NCBI GenBank assembly: GCA_938015415.1
Contig: CALLPK010000092.1
Location: 1 to 41,897 of the forward strand
Direction of reading: 5' to 3'
Source of the DNA: an uncultured Saprospiraceae bacterium
GTDB taxonomy: Bacteria; Bacteroidota; Bacteroidia; Chitinophagales; Saprospiraceae
DNA: 41,897 nucleotides
How positions within the stretch are numbered: position 1 is the first letter of the stretch; the number at the start of each line of letters is the position of its first letter. Below the pieces are notes generated by a model. That model was not told the origin of the DNA. It saw only the letters and a program-made list of their open reading frames with translations, and made no database searches. Of the stretch, positions 27,454 to 36,995 are shown piece after piece. The position numbers and the translations under genes are program-made.

Positions 27454-29490
27454 CTAGTTTTTCTTTAATCGCTTTTTTTCAATTTGAATAGAAGTAGGTC
27501 CGGCTACAATCTTAAACTCTGTCCGACGGTTGTAACGGTGCTCATCGTCTTCACATTTAACACCGTTGGTACACTGGTTACGAATTTGTGTTTCTCCGTA
27601 TCCAACATCCTGAATTCGATCAGCTGCGATGCCTCGTTGTACGAGCCAGTTTTTGGCGGAAGTAGCACGACGCTGAGATAATTTCTTGTTATAGCCCGAA
27701 AGTCCCTGACTATCCGTATGGGAAGATAATTCAATGACCATATCCGGATATTTATTCATTAACTCCGCTAGATAAGACAGATCTGCTTCTGCTTCGCTAA
27801 GAATTTTATCATCATCAAAATCGTAGAAAATGTTACCTAACTCGATTGGCTCATTGGCTGTGTATTCTTCGTAAATCGGCTCTTCTGGCTCTGGTGGTGG
27901 TGGAGGGATAAATGTTAGGGATAGTTTTTGCTCAAAGCTCGTCGTCGTCGTAATTCCAACGGTATTAAACTGTAAAGTATCGGAGATAAAACCTTCTTTA
28001 GAACCAATCACCATATAAGCCATTTCTGACTTTAGTGGAAATCCAAAAATGTGCGAAGCATCGTTCGTTTTATCGTTGGTCATGCCCATGGTATTGTTGG
28101 TCATTTCTACCAATTGCACACTCGCACCATTGAGCGGCTTACCATCCGCAAAAGTAAGTGCTTGCAAATCCAGTACGACTTCTTCTTTTGACAATTCCCA
28201 AATATCGGTACAACAGGTTTTACCTTTCAAGGATTTACCCCCTTCCCGGTTAGAAACCAAGGTTCCACTATAGCCATCTTTATCAATTGAATAATATAAA
28301 TCATCCACCATTGAATTGTAGGGTTTTCCCATATTCATTGGCGCACTCCAAACACTACCATTCCACTCAGATTTAAAAATATCAAATCCACCAATTCCCG
28401 GATGACCTTCAGAACTAAAGTATAAATTTCCATCTACAAAATAAGGCGACTCTTCGTCCATATCCGTATTGATCACATCGCCAAGATTTACGGGAGTAGC
28501 AAATCCGTCTCCTTGTCGAGTTGCGTAATAAATATCATAACCACCGTAGCCACCATCCATATCGGAAACAAAGTAGATCACTTCGTTACCGAATAATTCA
28601 CCGGCAGCGGGTTGACGAATAATATAGTCTCCGTTAATACCGGGTACTTCATTAGCTGGTGCCCAGCCTTCGTCGCCTTTATCACTATAATATAATTTAC
28701 TTTCACTTAAAACATTTCCTTCTAGTGTGGCGCGGGTAAAGTACATGCGTTGACCATCACGGCTAAAAGAAATATTCCCAGTATGGTAACCTTCGCGGTT
28801 GATATTTACACCACCCGCTTCCATGGCCTCTTCCCAACCTTCTTCTCCCCTTCTAGAAAGAAATAATTTAGAATGATAATCGTTATCTCGGCTACCCAAT
28901 TCTTTAATTTTATTTTCCCGCATGGCGGTAAAATACATTTCGTCTTTAGAGGCCAATAGTGGAGAATATTCAGACGACTTGGTGTTTACTTTTTTACCAG
29001 CGTTCATCAGGCTGACTTCCATATCCGGCTGCATGGATTGTGCGAGTTGAGCGCCTTCTATTTCCCGCTTAGCACGAGCAATATTGACGGGATCTTCGGA
29101 CTCACTGATATACAATCTGAGTTCTTCGATCGCATCGGGATAATTGCCCGTCATCTTGAGGGTACGACCATATACGTAGCGTATTTCAGGAAGAAAAGGA
29201 TTGGGTTTCTTACGGGATTTTCTTTCCACTACCCGCTTGTAGTAACGGGCGGCTTTTTCGTAATCCCGTAACATAAAATTTAGATCTGCAATCTGCTTAG
29301 CTACGGCGAGATCGCGCTCCTCTTTATAATATTTTTCGTACCATTCGAGGGCCTGGTAATAATCTTTTTTAGCCAGCTGCGCTTCGGCAGTTTCCAGTTT
29401 TTGCTTCGCGGTAGTTTGACCACGCAGCGGTTGTGCTTCTACTTGAGAAAGAAATGCAAAACATAAAAAGCTTAAAAATATATATTTCAT
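27454..29490 (-). CDS. PorE-like OmpA-family protein (type IX secretion system)
   Basis: A 678-residue periplasmic or outer-membrane-associated protein. Order: signal peptide (1-19), TPR-like repeats (about 25-140), WD40/PD40 beta-propeller repeats (about 160-430, with recurrent YF(T/V/S) and GG(Y/F)DI(Y/F) motifs), a carboxypeptidase-regulatory-like beta domain (about 435-525), a Pro-rich linker (about 528-538) and an OmpA C-terminal domain (about 550-660). The last has the peptidoglycan-binding SSHTDSQG and SQRRA motifs. This TPR-propeller-CRD-OmpA order is that of PorE of the type IX system, which ties the outer-membrane machinery to peptidoglycan. It follows a porP/sprF gene by 53 bases. 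Unlike PorE of Porphyromonas, no lipobox is present. Confidence 0.9.
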   Translation of the reverse strand: MKYIFLSFLCFAFLSQVEAQPLRGQTTAKQKLETAEAQLAKKDYYQALEWYEKYYKEERDLAVAKQIADLNFMLRDYEKAARYYKRVVERKSRKKPNPFLPEIRYVYGRTLKMTGNYPDAIEELRLYISESEDPVNIARAKREIEGAQLAQSMQPDMEVSLMNAGKKVNTKSSEYSPLLASKDEMYFTAMRENKIKELGSRDNDYHSKLFLSRRGEEGWEEAMEAGGVNINREGYHTGNISFSRDGQRMYFTRATLEGNVLSESKLYYSDKGDEGWAPANEVPGINGDYIIRQPAAGELFGNEVIYFVSDMDGGYGGYDIYYATRQGDGFATPVNLGDVINTDMDEESPYFVDGNLYFSSEGHPGIGGFDIFKSEWNGSVWSAPMNMGKPYNSMVDDLYYSIDKDGYSGTLVSNREGGKSLKGKTCCTDIWELSKEEVVLDLQALTFADGKPLNGASVQLVEMTNNTMGMTNDKTNDASHIFGFPLKSEMAYMVIGSKEGFISDTLQFNTVGITTTTSFEQKLSLTFIPPPPPEPEEPIYEEYTANEPIELGNIFYDFDDDKILSEAEADLSYLAELMNKYPDMVIELSSHTDSQGLSGYNKKLSQRRATSAKNWLVQRGIAADRIQDVGYGETQIRNQCTNGVKCEDDEHRYNRRTEFKIVAGPTSIQIEKKRLKKN

Positions 29491-29543
29491 CTTTTATTTT
29501 TTTGTCCGTTATGGTTAAGAATTTTCCGTTGGTTATTACGTGA

Positions 29544-30596
29544 TTATAAACGTGGGCAAATAACGACGGGCTTAACAGTCGGGGCTTTAAATATTTTAAT
29601 AATATAACTTAAGGCAAATTCAAATGCTCCTTGTCCATTGTTAATATCAGAAAGATCAGAAACGGTCAGATCATAACTTGCCCCAAATCGGAAAGACTTA
29701 TAATCAACACCCAGCAAAACTTCCACGGCATCTCCTAAACGATAACCAGGTCCGAGTTTAATAATCATTGGATCTTTGTCGTTTAGCTTGTAACCAACCA
29801 TCGCCTGTACCTGCAATTCATTGGAAGCATAGGCTTGGTTATATAAAAAGGTAGGAGATAGCAACCATTTATCGCTTAGACTGAAATTAAATTGACCGTG
29901 TAATTTAAAAGCTAAGGGTAAATCTCTGGCGCCCTTTGGCGTATTAATGGTTTGAGAATTATCCAACGCATAATTAGGAGATAAAATATGGTAAAAAGAT
30001 AATCCGATATTTAAATCCGTCAGTTTATTTAGCCGCGCGGTCAGCATGACTCCTGCATTCAGATCAAACGCACTACTTCCTCCCAGGTTAGAACGGTTTT
30101 CCGGAGTTTGCGTAAAAGTACCCGATTGTAATTCTCCCAGGACTTCATCGCCGAAGCGTAGCTCGTTAACGTCAATATCTCTGCTTAAGAGTCCTCCTTG
30201 CAGACCAAAAGAAAGTAAAGTATTTCCTTTTTTATCTAATGCTTTATGATAAGCAATCGAAGCGTAAGCGCCTTGATTGGTCAACGAAGCAGAACCTGCT
30301 TCATCCGCGTAAAACATACCTCCGATTCCGATCCAGTCTCTTTTACCAATGGCCACAATGGGTGCATCAATATAAAAAGAAGGAGTGGTGTAGCCAGTAG
30401 CACCTGAGACCTTAAAAGCCTGATCCCGGTAAATACCGCCAATTCTGGCGGTTCCGAGATATGACCCGGTCAAAGCCGGATTAAGGGTAAGTGGGGACAT
30501 ATTATATAAAGACCAATGAATATCCTGGGCAGAAAGCTGCGTAAAAAGGCCTGACAATAAAAAAAGTAGTGTAAATTTTATAATTTTCATAAACAT
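29544..30596 (-). CDS. PorP/SprF family type IX secretion membrane protein
   Basis: Predicted outer-membrane beta-barrel of 350 residues with a signal peptide ending LSAQ. The mature N-terminus DIHWSLYNMSPLTLNPALTG is the PorP/SprF signature. Barrel-like alternating strands follow (GLQGGLLSRDIDVNEL, KFRFGASYDLTVSD). A second ATG two codons in is an equally good start. PorP/SprF proteins aid secretion or surface attachment of type IX cargo. The pairing with a PorE-like gene directly downstream supports one functional unit. Whether it is core PorP or one of the SprF paralogues cannot be told. Confidence 0.92.
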   Translation of the reverse strand: MFMKIIKFTLLFLLSGLFTQLSAQDIHWSLYNMSPLTLNPALTGSYLGTARIGGIYRDQAFKVSGATGYTTPSFYIDAPIVAIGKRDWIGIGGMFYADEAGSASLTNQGAYASIAYHKALDKKGNTLLSFGLQGGLLSRDIDVNELRFGDEVLGELQSGTFTQTPENRSNLGGSSAFDLNAGVMLTARLNKLTDLNIGLSFYHILSPNYALDNSQTINTPKGARDLPLAFKLHGQFNFSLSDKWLLSPTFLYNQAYASNELQVQAMVGYKLNDKDPMIIKLGPGYRLGDAVEVLLGVDYKSFRFGASYDLTVSDLSDINNGQGAFEFALSYIIKIFKAPTVKPVVICPRL

Positions 30597-30787
30597 GGTA
30601 ATTTTCGCAATGAAGATCAGTATTTAAAAATTTTTCGTTTAAAGTCGAAAGATATGATTTTTATTTAAAATTTCATTTATCTCTAATCTATTTAGTGTTA
30701 AACCCTTTTGAGTTGCGTTCTTTTTTTGGATTTTTCTCTAAAAAGCGACAAATCTGGATAAATTGAAGTCCTTATTTGAATTATACG

Positions 30788-31768
30788 TTAATTTGGCAAA
30801 TCACGTTGCATTTTTTTATTTAAAGCAACCAGAATCTCCGTTACGGATTGGTGATTCATACATTTAAAATGCCCTTTGGGACACCGCTTTTTTCCAATTT
30901 TATCACAAGGACGGCACGAAAGATCGGTTACTTCGAGATTTTCGTGGTCGGTTTTATAAGGATACATGCCTAAAACAGGCGTGGTATTTCCCCAGATGAC
31001 CACCGTGGGGCGTGAAAAAGCAGCGGCAATGTGCATCATTCCCGTATCGGGCGTCAGGACGGCCCGGGCTTTCGACAATAAGTAGGCAGACTGTCCAATG
31101 GTCAATTTTCCAGCATAATTTATTACTTGCCTAGGAAATAATTGGACAAGATTTTCACCAGTCTCCCGCTGATCGCTCCCCCCTACTAATAATATAGGTT
31201 GTTTTATTTCTGAAATAATTTTTTTGAAGAGTGTCAGAGGAATTTGCTTGGTAAAATGGGCTGCTCCCAGCACAAAAACCAAATAACCTTCTTCTTTAGG
31301 TAAGCCAGGAATGTCGACCTGATTCTCCGGTCCAAGAAAATAATCAAGCCCTTTTTCGTCTTTTTTAACACCTAAGGAGGTAACAGCCTGAAAATAACGG
31401 TCTACTATATGACTATTTGGAAGTTTATTGACCTTAAAATTGACCAATAACCATTTTTCCAGATTATTTTTAGGAAAATCATAGGCGGGCACCCCAAGCG
31501 TCCGACGTAATCGAAAACTACGTAGATTTTTATGGAGGTCAATTAGGTACGAATATTTTTCTTTTTTTAAATATGTAAGTACCTCGTTTATTTTATTTTC
31601 AATAGTGTAAACTTTACTGATATGAGGATTATGGTGAAGAACGGAAGCAAAACGGGCTTTGGTCAAAAAATGTACTTCAAAATTCGTTTGCAGCGCTACC
31701 GCCCGAATGATCGGAGTCGTCAGCACGATATCTCCAATGGAGCTAAACCGAATGATCAGTACTTTCAT
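30788..31768 (-). CDS. Glycosyltransferase family 9 (heptosyltransferase-like)
   Basis: A cytosolic-side transferase of 326 residues of the ADP-heptose:LPS heptosyltransferase family, probably acting on lipopolysaccharide core or a surface glycan. The ATG at 31768 begins MKVLIIRFSSIGDIVLTTP, the standard GT9 start; the frame is open 35 codons further upstream but that part lacks family features. The nucleotide-sugar-binding TPDTGMMHIAAAF is at about 238-250. A Cys-rich C-terminal segment, CRPCDKIGKKRCPKGHFKC, is seen in many Bacteroidota members. It is divergent from the lipoprotein gene at 31954. Confidence 0.9.
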   Translation of the reverse strand: MKVLIIRFSSIGDIVLTTPIIRAVALQTNFEVHFLTKARFASVLHHNPHISKVYTIENKINEVLTYLKKEKYSYLIDLHKNLRSFRLRRTLGVPAYDFPKNNLEKWLLVNFKVNKLPNSHIVDRYFQAVTSLGVKKDEKGLDYFLGPENQVDIPGLPKEEGYLVFVLGAAHFTKQIPLTLFKKIISEIKQPILLVGGSDQRETGENLVQLFPRQVINYAGKLTIGQSAYLLSKARAVLTPDTGMMHIAAAFSRPTVVIWGNTTPVLGMYPYKTDHENLEVTDLSCRPCDKIGKKRCPKGHFKCMNHQSVTEILVALNKKMQRDLPN

Positions 31769-31953
31769 ATGGGTCAAAAATAAACTTTTTTTTAGGCTGG
31801 TTGCCCTGTTAACTATTGGCTGGTTGGCTTCACTTGATCGCGAAATCACATTAATAGAGAAATCAACGGGCAAAAGTGACCAACTTTAACATTTGTTTGA
31901 GACTTTGGAAGGTCTTAATTTCGTCTAAATAGTATTCACCTAATATAATCACT

Positions 31954-32391
31954 ATGCGATTTCTCCCCATCTTTTTCTTGTTACTGCTGTTTCTATTTAT
32001 GGCTTGCAGCACCACCCGCTACACCAATCCAACGGAATATCCTGATGCACGGATTAACTTTGGCCGCGGAGGGGGATTTAGTGGTATGGTCACCGAATAT
32101 GTATTTTTGGACAACGGACAATTATTAAAAAAAATGAATCAGGTAGATAGTTTTGAAATCGTTACGACCGTTGACAAAAACAAAACCACCCAATTATTCG
32201 AAAACTATAAATTTTTAAATATCGGAAGTTTACAATATAACCAACCCGGAAATATGTATAACTTTATCCATTTTCACCATCTGGATTCCGAGCATAAAAT
32301 CATCTGGCCCGGTAATCAGTATCCGGACCAATATCCTAATCTTAAAATCTTTTACGGAAATCTTCAATCACTAATTCCTGCTTCCAAATAA
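31954..32391 (+). CDS. Small hypothetical lipoprotein
   Basis: A 145-residue product with a clear lipoprotein signal: a hydrophobic stretch to LFMAC, with Cys18 as lipidation site. The mature part begins STTRYTNPTEYP and contains FGRGGGFSG followed by short beta strands. I know no function for this type, though similar proteins are common in Saprospiria. Only six bases separate its stop from the M4 protease start, so it is likely cotranscribed with it. Confidence 0.8.
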   Translation: MRFLPIFFLLLLFLFMACSTTRYTNPTEYPDARINFGRGGGFSGMVTEYVFLDNGQLLKKMNQVDSFEIVTTVDKNKTTQLFENYKFLNIGSLQYNQPGNMYNFIHFHHLDSEHKIIWPGNQYPDQYPNLKIFYGNLQSLIPASK

Positions 32392-32397
32392 TTTTTT

Positions 32398-35300
32398 ATG
32401 AAAAACACGATTACGCTACTGCTATTAACTTTATTGGCACTGCCTGCTTTCAGTCAATTTAAAACGACCCCACCAGCAGAAATGGAACGCCCCGCTGTTA
32501 TCGACAAATCAGCGATACAGATCAATGCGGATGGAATAAATCCAGTCCCTAATTCTAATACTACGGCGGGAGCACCCTACGCTACCTTATCCCAAATTTC
32601 GCTAAACAAATCGGAAAATCTGGAAATTTATCGCGATCCTAAAACGGATCAACCCATCTGGATCAAAGGAGTTCCAGCAAACATGGATCGCACCAAAAAC
32701 AGTCCGGAGGAAAAAGCATTTGCTTACCTGCAAGCAGTTCAGCAGCTTATCAATGTTGATCAACCGGAAAGTGAATTTAATGTTACCAACGTCCGAACTG
32801 ACCAGCAAGGGCAATTGCATATTCGGATGCAACAAACATTCGAAGGCATAAAAATATACGGTAGCGAAATTATGCTGCACACTAAAACCAACGAAATACA
32901 ATTGTTCAATGGTCGTTATTTTCCTACCCCGCAATTGGATATCCGGCAGCAAAATGTCTCGCAAACACAAGCGGAACAAACCGTAACTACTGCCATCACC
33001 AATGAAACTACCTTATTGGAATTATCTCCCGAAGCCCTCAAATTTGTCGATGGAGAACCGCTTAAATCAACCTTGATGATTTATCATCCGGAAAACAATC
33101 TGGAAAATCCCCGGCTGGTCTGGCACGTTGAAATCATTCCCAACATCACCAACCGCTGGGAATACTTTGTAGATGCCAATACGGGTGAAATTATTTTTCA
33201 TCATAAAAACATATGTCAGCTATTTGGCTGGCATGAAGACCACGAACATCACAGTTGCGAAGCTAAAAACACTATTATTTCAGATAAACCAATATCAATA
33301 CCAAACGAAATAGTATTTTCCGAAGAAACGGCAACGGCCAACGACTTAAGCAATATTTCTCGTCAATTCTCTGTATGGAGAGACGGCAATACCCGGCTGA
33401 TGATTGATGCTAGTCGTAATATGTACAACGCATCTCAATCCAATTTGCCACAGGGTGGCGTAGGAATCATTGGAACTTTCGATGCCAACAATACTTATCC
33501 CGGACAAGGATCCAGTATTAGTATTGTAAATCATGGTAACAATAATTCATGGACTCGTAATGAGGTATCCGCTCATTATAACGCTGGAATTGCTTACGAA
33601 TATTTCCGAACGGTTTTTGGGAGAAATTCTATTAAAAACCAAGGAGAAAATGTTTTTTCTGTTATCAATGTTTCTGACGAAGATGGCAATGATATGGACA
33701 ACGCTTTTTGGAACGGAGAGACGATGTTTTACGGAAATGGAAATCAGGCGTTTAACGCGCCGCTCGCAAAAGCACTGGACGTAGCCGGACACGAAATGGC
33801 TCACGGGGTTGTACAGAGTACGGCAAATCTCGTTTATCAGGGAGAAGCAGGTGCGCTCAACGAATCCTTTGCGGATATTTTTGGCGCGATGATCGACCGG
33901 GAAGATTGGCAGATTGGGGAAGAAGTAGCGAATCCGGCAGTATTCCCAACGGGTACCATGCGCGATATGGCCAACCCAAATAATGGGGGCAATTCCAATA
34001 ATTTTTATTGGCAACCCGCACATTATAACGAACGGTATACAGGTTCAGAGGATAACGGTGGCGTTCACATCAACAGTGGAATTCCGAATCATGCTTATTA
34101 TTTGTTTGCCACTTCAAATGGAATTGGAAAAGCAAAAGCAGAACAAATTTTTTATAAAGCCCTTAATGACTATCTGGTGATGTCCTCTCAATTTGTGGAT
34201 TTACGAATTGCCGTCATTCAGGCGGCAATAGATCTGCATGGTAATGGCAGTAGTGAAGTAGCAGCGGCCGCAGCCGCATTCGATGCCGTAGGCATTGCCG
34301 GAGGTTCAGGTGGCGATTACCAGATTGATGTCGAAGCCAATCCCGGTGATGATTTTGTTTTATGGTCCGACGATAATTTGTCCAATATTAATACTTCCGC
34401 CAATACTTCCGCTACTATACCGGATTTGACGCTCCTGGGTGCTTTTACGGAAGATAATCACATCAGCCGACCGAACATCAGTGACGACGGAACGGAGTTG
34501 GTGTATGTCCACTCAGACGGATCGATTAGGTTACTTGAGCTGGACTGGAGTGCTGGAAGTCCGCAGGTAACTGGTAATTTTAATTTAAACAGTACCAGTT
34601 CCTGGCGAAATATTGTGGTCAGCAAGGACGGAACTAAGGTAGCTGCCCTGTTCGGTGATCTTAGTCAGAATGAATACGACAATGAGATTTTAGTTTATGA
34701 CTTTATATCTGAGGAAGGACAGTGGTTTCCGTTGTCTAATCCAACGACCGCCGATGGATTGAGTACGGGAGATGTATTGTACGCCGATGCGCTGGAATTT
34801 GATATTACCGGAGAATTTCTTTTGTACGATGCCTTTAACTTAATTCCAAGTTCGTTTGGTGAAGATATAGAATACTGGGATATTGGATTGCTGAAAGTTT
34901 GGGATAATGACTCGAATGGTTTTGCAAATAATACCAATCCTCAGATCAATAAGATTTTTAATAATCTGGGAGAACAAGTGAGTGTTGGTAATCCTACTTT
35001 TGCCAAAAACTCTCCTTACGTGATTGCGTTTGACTACGTCGAAGCGGGCTTATCAGGGACGAATTATTCGGTCTATGGTGTAAATATTCAGACTGGAGAA
35101 CAAGGGATTATTTTTGAAGGAAATAAGCCGGGGTATCCAAGTTATTCGGTAGATGATGATTTTGTGATGTTTAGTATCACCAATAATGGTTCAGAAATTT
35201 TGGCTTTCCGGGAAGTAAGTGCAGATAAGACCACTGGTATAGGTGACAATGCTTTTATTTTGGTAGAAAATGCAACCTGGGGTGTCTGGTATGCAATCGG

Positions 35301-35592
35301 AGAACGGGATTTAGTAAATTCGGATGATTTATTAACATTATCTACCGAATTTTTGGTGTTACCCAATCCGTCCGACGGACGTCTAAACCTTAAATACACG
35401 GGTACTATAACCATTGAAACGACCGTTAAAATATACGATGGACTGGGTCAGTTGATTGGACAAAAGCGTCTGATCATAGCCCCGGATACTACGGAGTCAA
35501 TTTTTGACCTAAGTGATTCTCCGTCAGGAAGTTATATACTACAAGTCACAACGGATAGCGGACAGATTGCAAAGCGAGTAGTAAAACAGTAG
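32398..35592 (+). CDS. Secreted M4 metalloprotease with C-terminal propeller and type IX sorting domain
   Basis: A 1064-residue secreted thermolysin-type protease. Order: signal peptide (1-20, ending AFSQ), FTP/PepSY propeptide (about 60-290), M4 domain with H465-E-M-A-H469, zinc Glu489 in NESFAD and the catalytic His in GGVHINSGIPN. A TolB/PD40-like beta-propeller region (about 685-960) contains repeats such as VYVHSDGSIRLLEL and VIAFDYVEAG. The type A sorting domain (about 985-1064) starts VLPNPSDGRLNLKY. The middle region differs from the first M4 protease, so they are not recent duplicates. Delivery by the type IX system is expected. Confidence 0.94.
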   Translation: MKNTITLLLLTLLALPAFSQFKTTPPAEMERPAVIDKSAIQINADGINPVPNSNTTAGAPYATLSQISLNKSENLEIYRDPKTDQPIWIKGVPANMDRTKNSPEEKAFAYLQAVQQLINVDQPESEFNVTNVRTDQQGQLHIRMQQTFEGIKIYGSEIMLHTKTNEIQLFNGRYFPTPQLDIRQQNVSQTQAEQTVTTAITNETTLLELSPEALKFVDGEPLKSTLMIYHPENNLENPRLVWHVEIIPNITNRWEYFVDANTGEIIFHHKNICQLFGWHEDHEHHSCEAKNTIISDKPISIPNEIVFSEETATANDLSNISRQFSVWRDGNTRLMIDASRNMYNASQSNLPQGGVGIIGTFDANNTYPGQGSSISIVNHGNNNSWTRNEVSAHYNAGIAYEYFRTVFGRNSIKNQGENVFSVINVSDEDGNDMDNAFWNGETMFYGNGNQAFNAPLAKALDVAGHEMAHGVVQSTANLVYQGEAGALNESFADIFGAMIDREDWQIGEEVANPAVFPTGTMRDMANPNNGGNSNNFYWQPAHYNERYTGSEDNGGVHINSGIPNHAYYLFATSNGIGKAKAEQIFYKALNDYLVMSSQFVDLRIAVIQAAIDLHGNGSSEVAAAAAAFDAVGIAGGSGGDYQIDVEANPGDDFVLWSDDNLSNINTSANTSATIPDLTLLGAFTEDNHISRPNISDDGTELVYVHSDGSIRLLELDWSAGSPQVTGNFNLNSTSSWRNIVVSKDGTKVAALFGDLSQNEYDNEILVYDFISEEGQWFPLSNPTTADGLSTGDVLYADALEFDITGEFLLYDAFNLIPSSFGEDIEYWDIGLLKVWDNDSNGFANNTNPQINKIFNNLGEQVSVGNPTFAKNSPYVIAFDYVEAGLSGTNYSVYGVNIQTGEQGIIFEGNKPGYPSYSVDDDFVMFSITNNGSEILAFREVSADKTTGIGDNAFILVENATWGVWYAIGERDLVNSDDLLTLSTEFLVLPNPSDGRLNLKYTGTITIETTVKIYDGLGQLIGQKRLIIAPDTTESIFDLSDSPSGSYILQVTTDSGQIAKRVVKQ

Positions 35593-35657
35593 CGTATTTA
35601 GGGTTACTTTTCGGTAATATTCTTTCTAAAAGGCTTTTAAGAGTGGTACTTATTTTG

Positions 35658-35665
35658 TATATTTG
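35658..35665 (+). promoter_or_regulatory. Promoter -7 box of the Cys/Lys-rich protein gene
   Basis: TATATTTG matches TAnnTTTG, 48 bases before the start codon. No convincing TTG lies at the -33 position. Confidence 0.45.
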
Positions 35666-35713
35666 ACATATCTATATGATTACTAATTATTTAAACATAA
35701 AATTATAATTAAA

Positions 35714-36256
35714 ATGAAAAAATTCTTTCTATTATTCGCAGTTTTAGGTCTTTTCACTTTCTCGGCCAACGCACAGAAGAAAGCTTGTAGCATGACCAAG
35801 AAAGCCAGTTGCAGCATGAACAAAACTGCCAGCGTAGATGCTAATAACCCAGCGGCTGTATTGGCTGCACAGAGTGACAATATAGAGGCGCGCGTTTGTT
35901 CTAAGAGCGGATCAGTGAGCTACGTTCAAAAGAATGTATGTGCAGCATCTGGTAATGTAAGCTTTACAGATGTAAAGTACTGTTCTGAGTCAAAGAAATT
36001 TGTTAATGTTTCACCTAGTGATATGCAAGGAGAAACAGCAGCGAAAGCAGTAAACACTTCTTCTGCGACTAAGCCAGCTTGTTCTAAGTCTAAGGCGGCT
36101 TGTTCTAAGCCATGCTCCAAGACTACCGCTGTAAAGGCGACTAAAGTAAATAAGGTAACTACTGCCAAGAAAGCTTGTACTAAGAAAAGCGCTGCTTGTT
36201 GTGCTAAAGATAAAAAAGCGGTAAGTGCTAAATTAGTAAGTAACAACGAAGAGTAA
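35714..36256 (+). CDS. Secreted Cys/Lys-rich protein of unknown function
   Basis: A 180-residue protein with a clear signal peptide (1-20, ending SANAQ). The mature protein has 11 Cys. A central block (about 55-105) contains two imperfect copies of a VC-x-SG-x-VS(Y/F) motif and then VKYCSESKKFVNVSP, suggesting a small conserved domain. The C-terminal third is a low-complexity tail rich in Lys, Ala, Ser and Cys (CSKSKAACSKPCSK, KKACTKKSAACC). It has its own promoter-like box and a strong terminator, so it is a monocistronic gene. Metal binding or disulfide cross-linking in the envelope are possibilities, not conclusions. Confidence 0.75.
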   Translation: MKKFFLLFAVLGLFTFSANAQKKACSMTKKASCSMNKTASVDANNPAAVLAAQSDNIEARVCSKSGSVSYVQKNVCAASGNVSFTDVKYCSESKKFVNVSPSDMQGETAAKAVNTSSATKPACSKSKAACSKPCSKTTAVKATKVNKVTTAKKACTKKSAACCAKDKKAVSAKLVSNNEE

Positions 36257-36280
36257 TTTTTTACAACTTCATTGTACAAT

Positions 36281-36320
36281 AAAAAAACCGTCTTGGCTTT
36301 AAGTCGAGACGGTTTTTTTT
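36281..36320. terminator. Bidirectional terminator
   Basis: A GC-rich stem (CCGTCTTGGC at 36288-36297 with GTCGAGACGG at 36303-36312, loop TTTAA) is flanked by seven A on the left and eight T on the right. It ends the Cys/Lys-rich gene on the plus strand and the Nudix gene on the minus strand. Confidence 0.88.
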
Positions 36321-36370
36321 GATTTTTTTAGAAAAAAGAGCAATTATTCGGATTGATCAGTTTAAGCATT

Positions 36371-36799
36371 TCACCCCATATATTCTGAATAACTCACCTT
36401 TTTACGGTATTTGGTGAGTACGTGCCGAACGGTGCTGGAGACACTTTTTGGTAAATCATCAATTGGAAACCAGGCTACTTTTTTAAATTTATGTGGTTCC
36501 CGGGAAATGGCCTCTCCTTTCCATTTTGAAGCTTTGAAGTAGAGAATAATTCTGGAATCCTTTGATCTTTTTTTATGTACGCAATGGACGAGTTCCAGAT
36601 TTTTTTCTCGGAGGTCAATTCCAGTTTCTTCCAGACTTTCCCGGATAAGTCCAGCCTTGGCAAATTCTTTACGTTCCACAAATCCCCCTACCATTGTATA
36701 TTTACCACCATTTTGGGTGGTTTGTTTTAACAATAAAATCATTCCATCTTCTCTTTCGAGAATTAATCTTGCCTTTAAGACGCTTTTACCTTTGCCCAT
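36371..36799 (-). CDS. Nudix hydrolase
   Basis: A pyrophosphohydrolase of 142 residues. The ATG at 36799 (MGKGKSVLKARLIL) is preferred over an in-frame TTG 45 bases upstream. The Nudix box is complete: G39-x5-E45-x7-R53-E54-x2-E57-E58-x-G60. The rest has the usual beta-alpha-beta layout. The substrate (nucleotide sugar, oxidised nucleotide or dinucleotide polyphosphate) cannot be told. It is convergent with the Cys/Lys-rich gene and divergent from the cysteine-synthase-like gene. Confidence 0.88.
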   Translation of the reverse strand: MGKGKSVLKARLILEREDGMILLLKQTTQNGGKYTMVGGFVERKEFAKAGLIRESLEETGIDLREKNLELVHCVHKKRSKDSRIILYFKASKWKGEAISREPHKFKKVAWFPIDDLPKSVSSTVRHVLTKYRKKVSYSEYMG

Positions 36800-36995
36800 A
36801 ATTGGATTTGGTTTAGTTAGTAATAGCCTTGAGTCATATGACAAAGAGCAATGACAATGATAATTAATATTCTGCAGAAAATTACACCATAATTACCTTA
36901 TCTATTACAAAAAGATTCATTTTTGTTGTATTTTCCTCTTTGAAACAGTAAGAAGCTCTTATTGTTCCTATTTTGAAAAACTAACTTACTAAAAT

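Noticed and set aside
33547-34023. A 158-codon minus-strand open frame
   Set aside because: It overlaps the M4 catalytic domain including HEMAH on the other strand, so it is a shadow.
35926-36279. A 117-codon minus-strand open frame
   Set aside because: It is antisense to the Cys/Lys-rich protein; its Leu/Ala richness is the complement of Lys/Ser codons. The plus strand has the signal peptide, promoter box and terminator.
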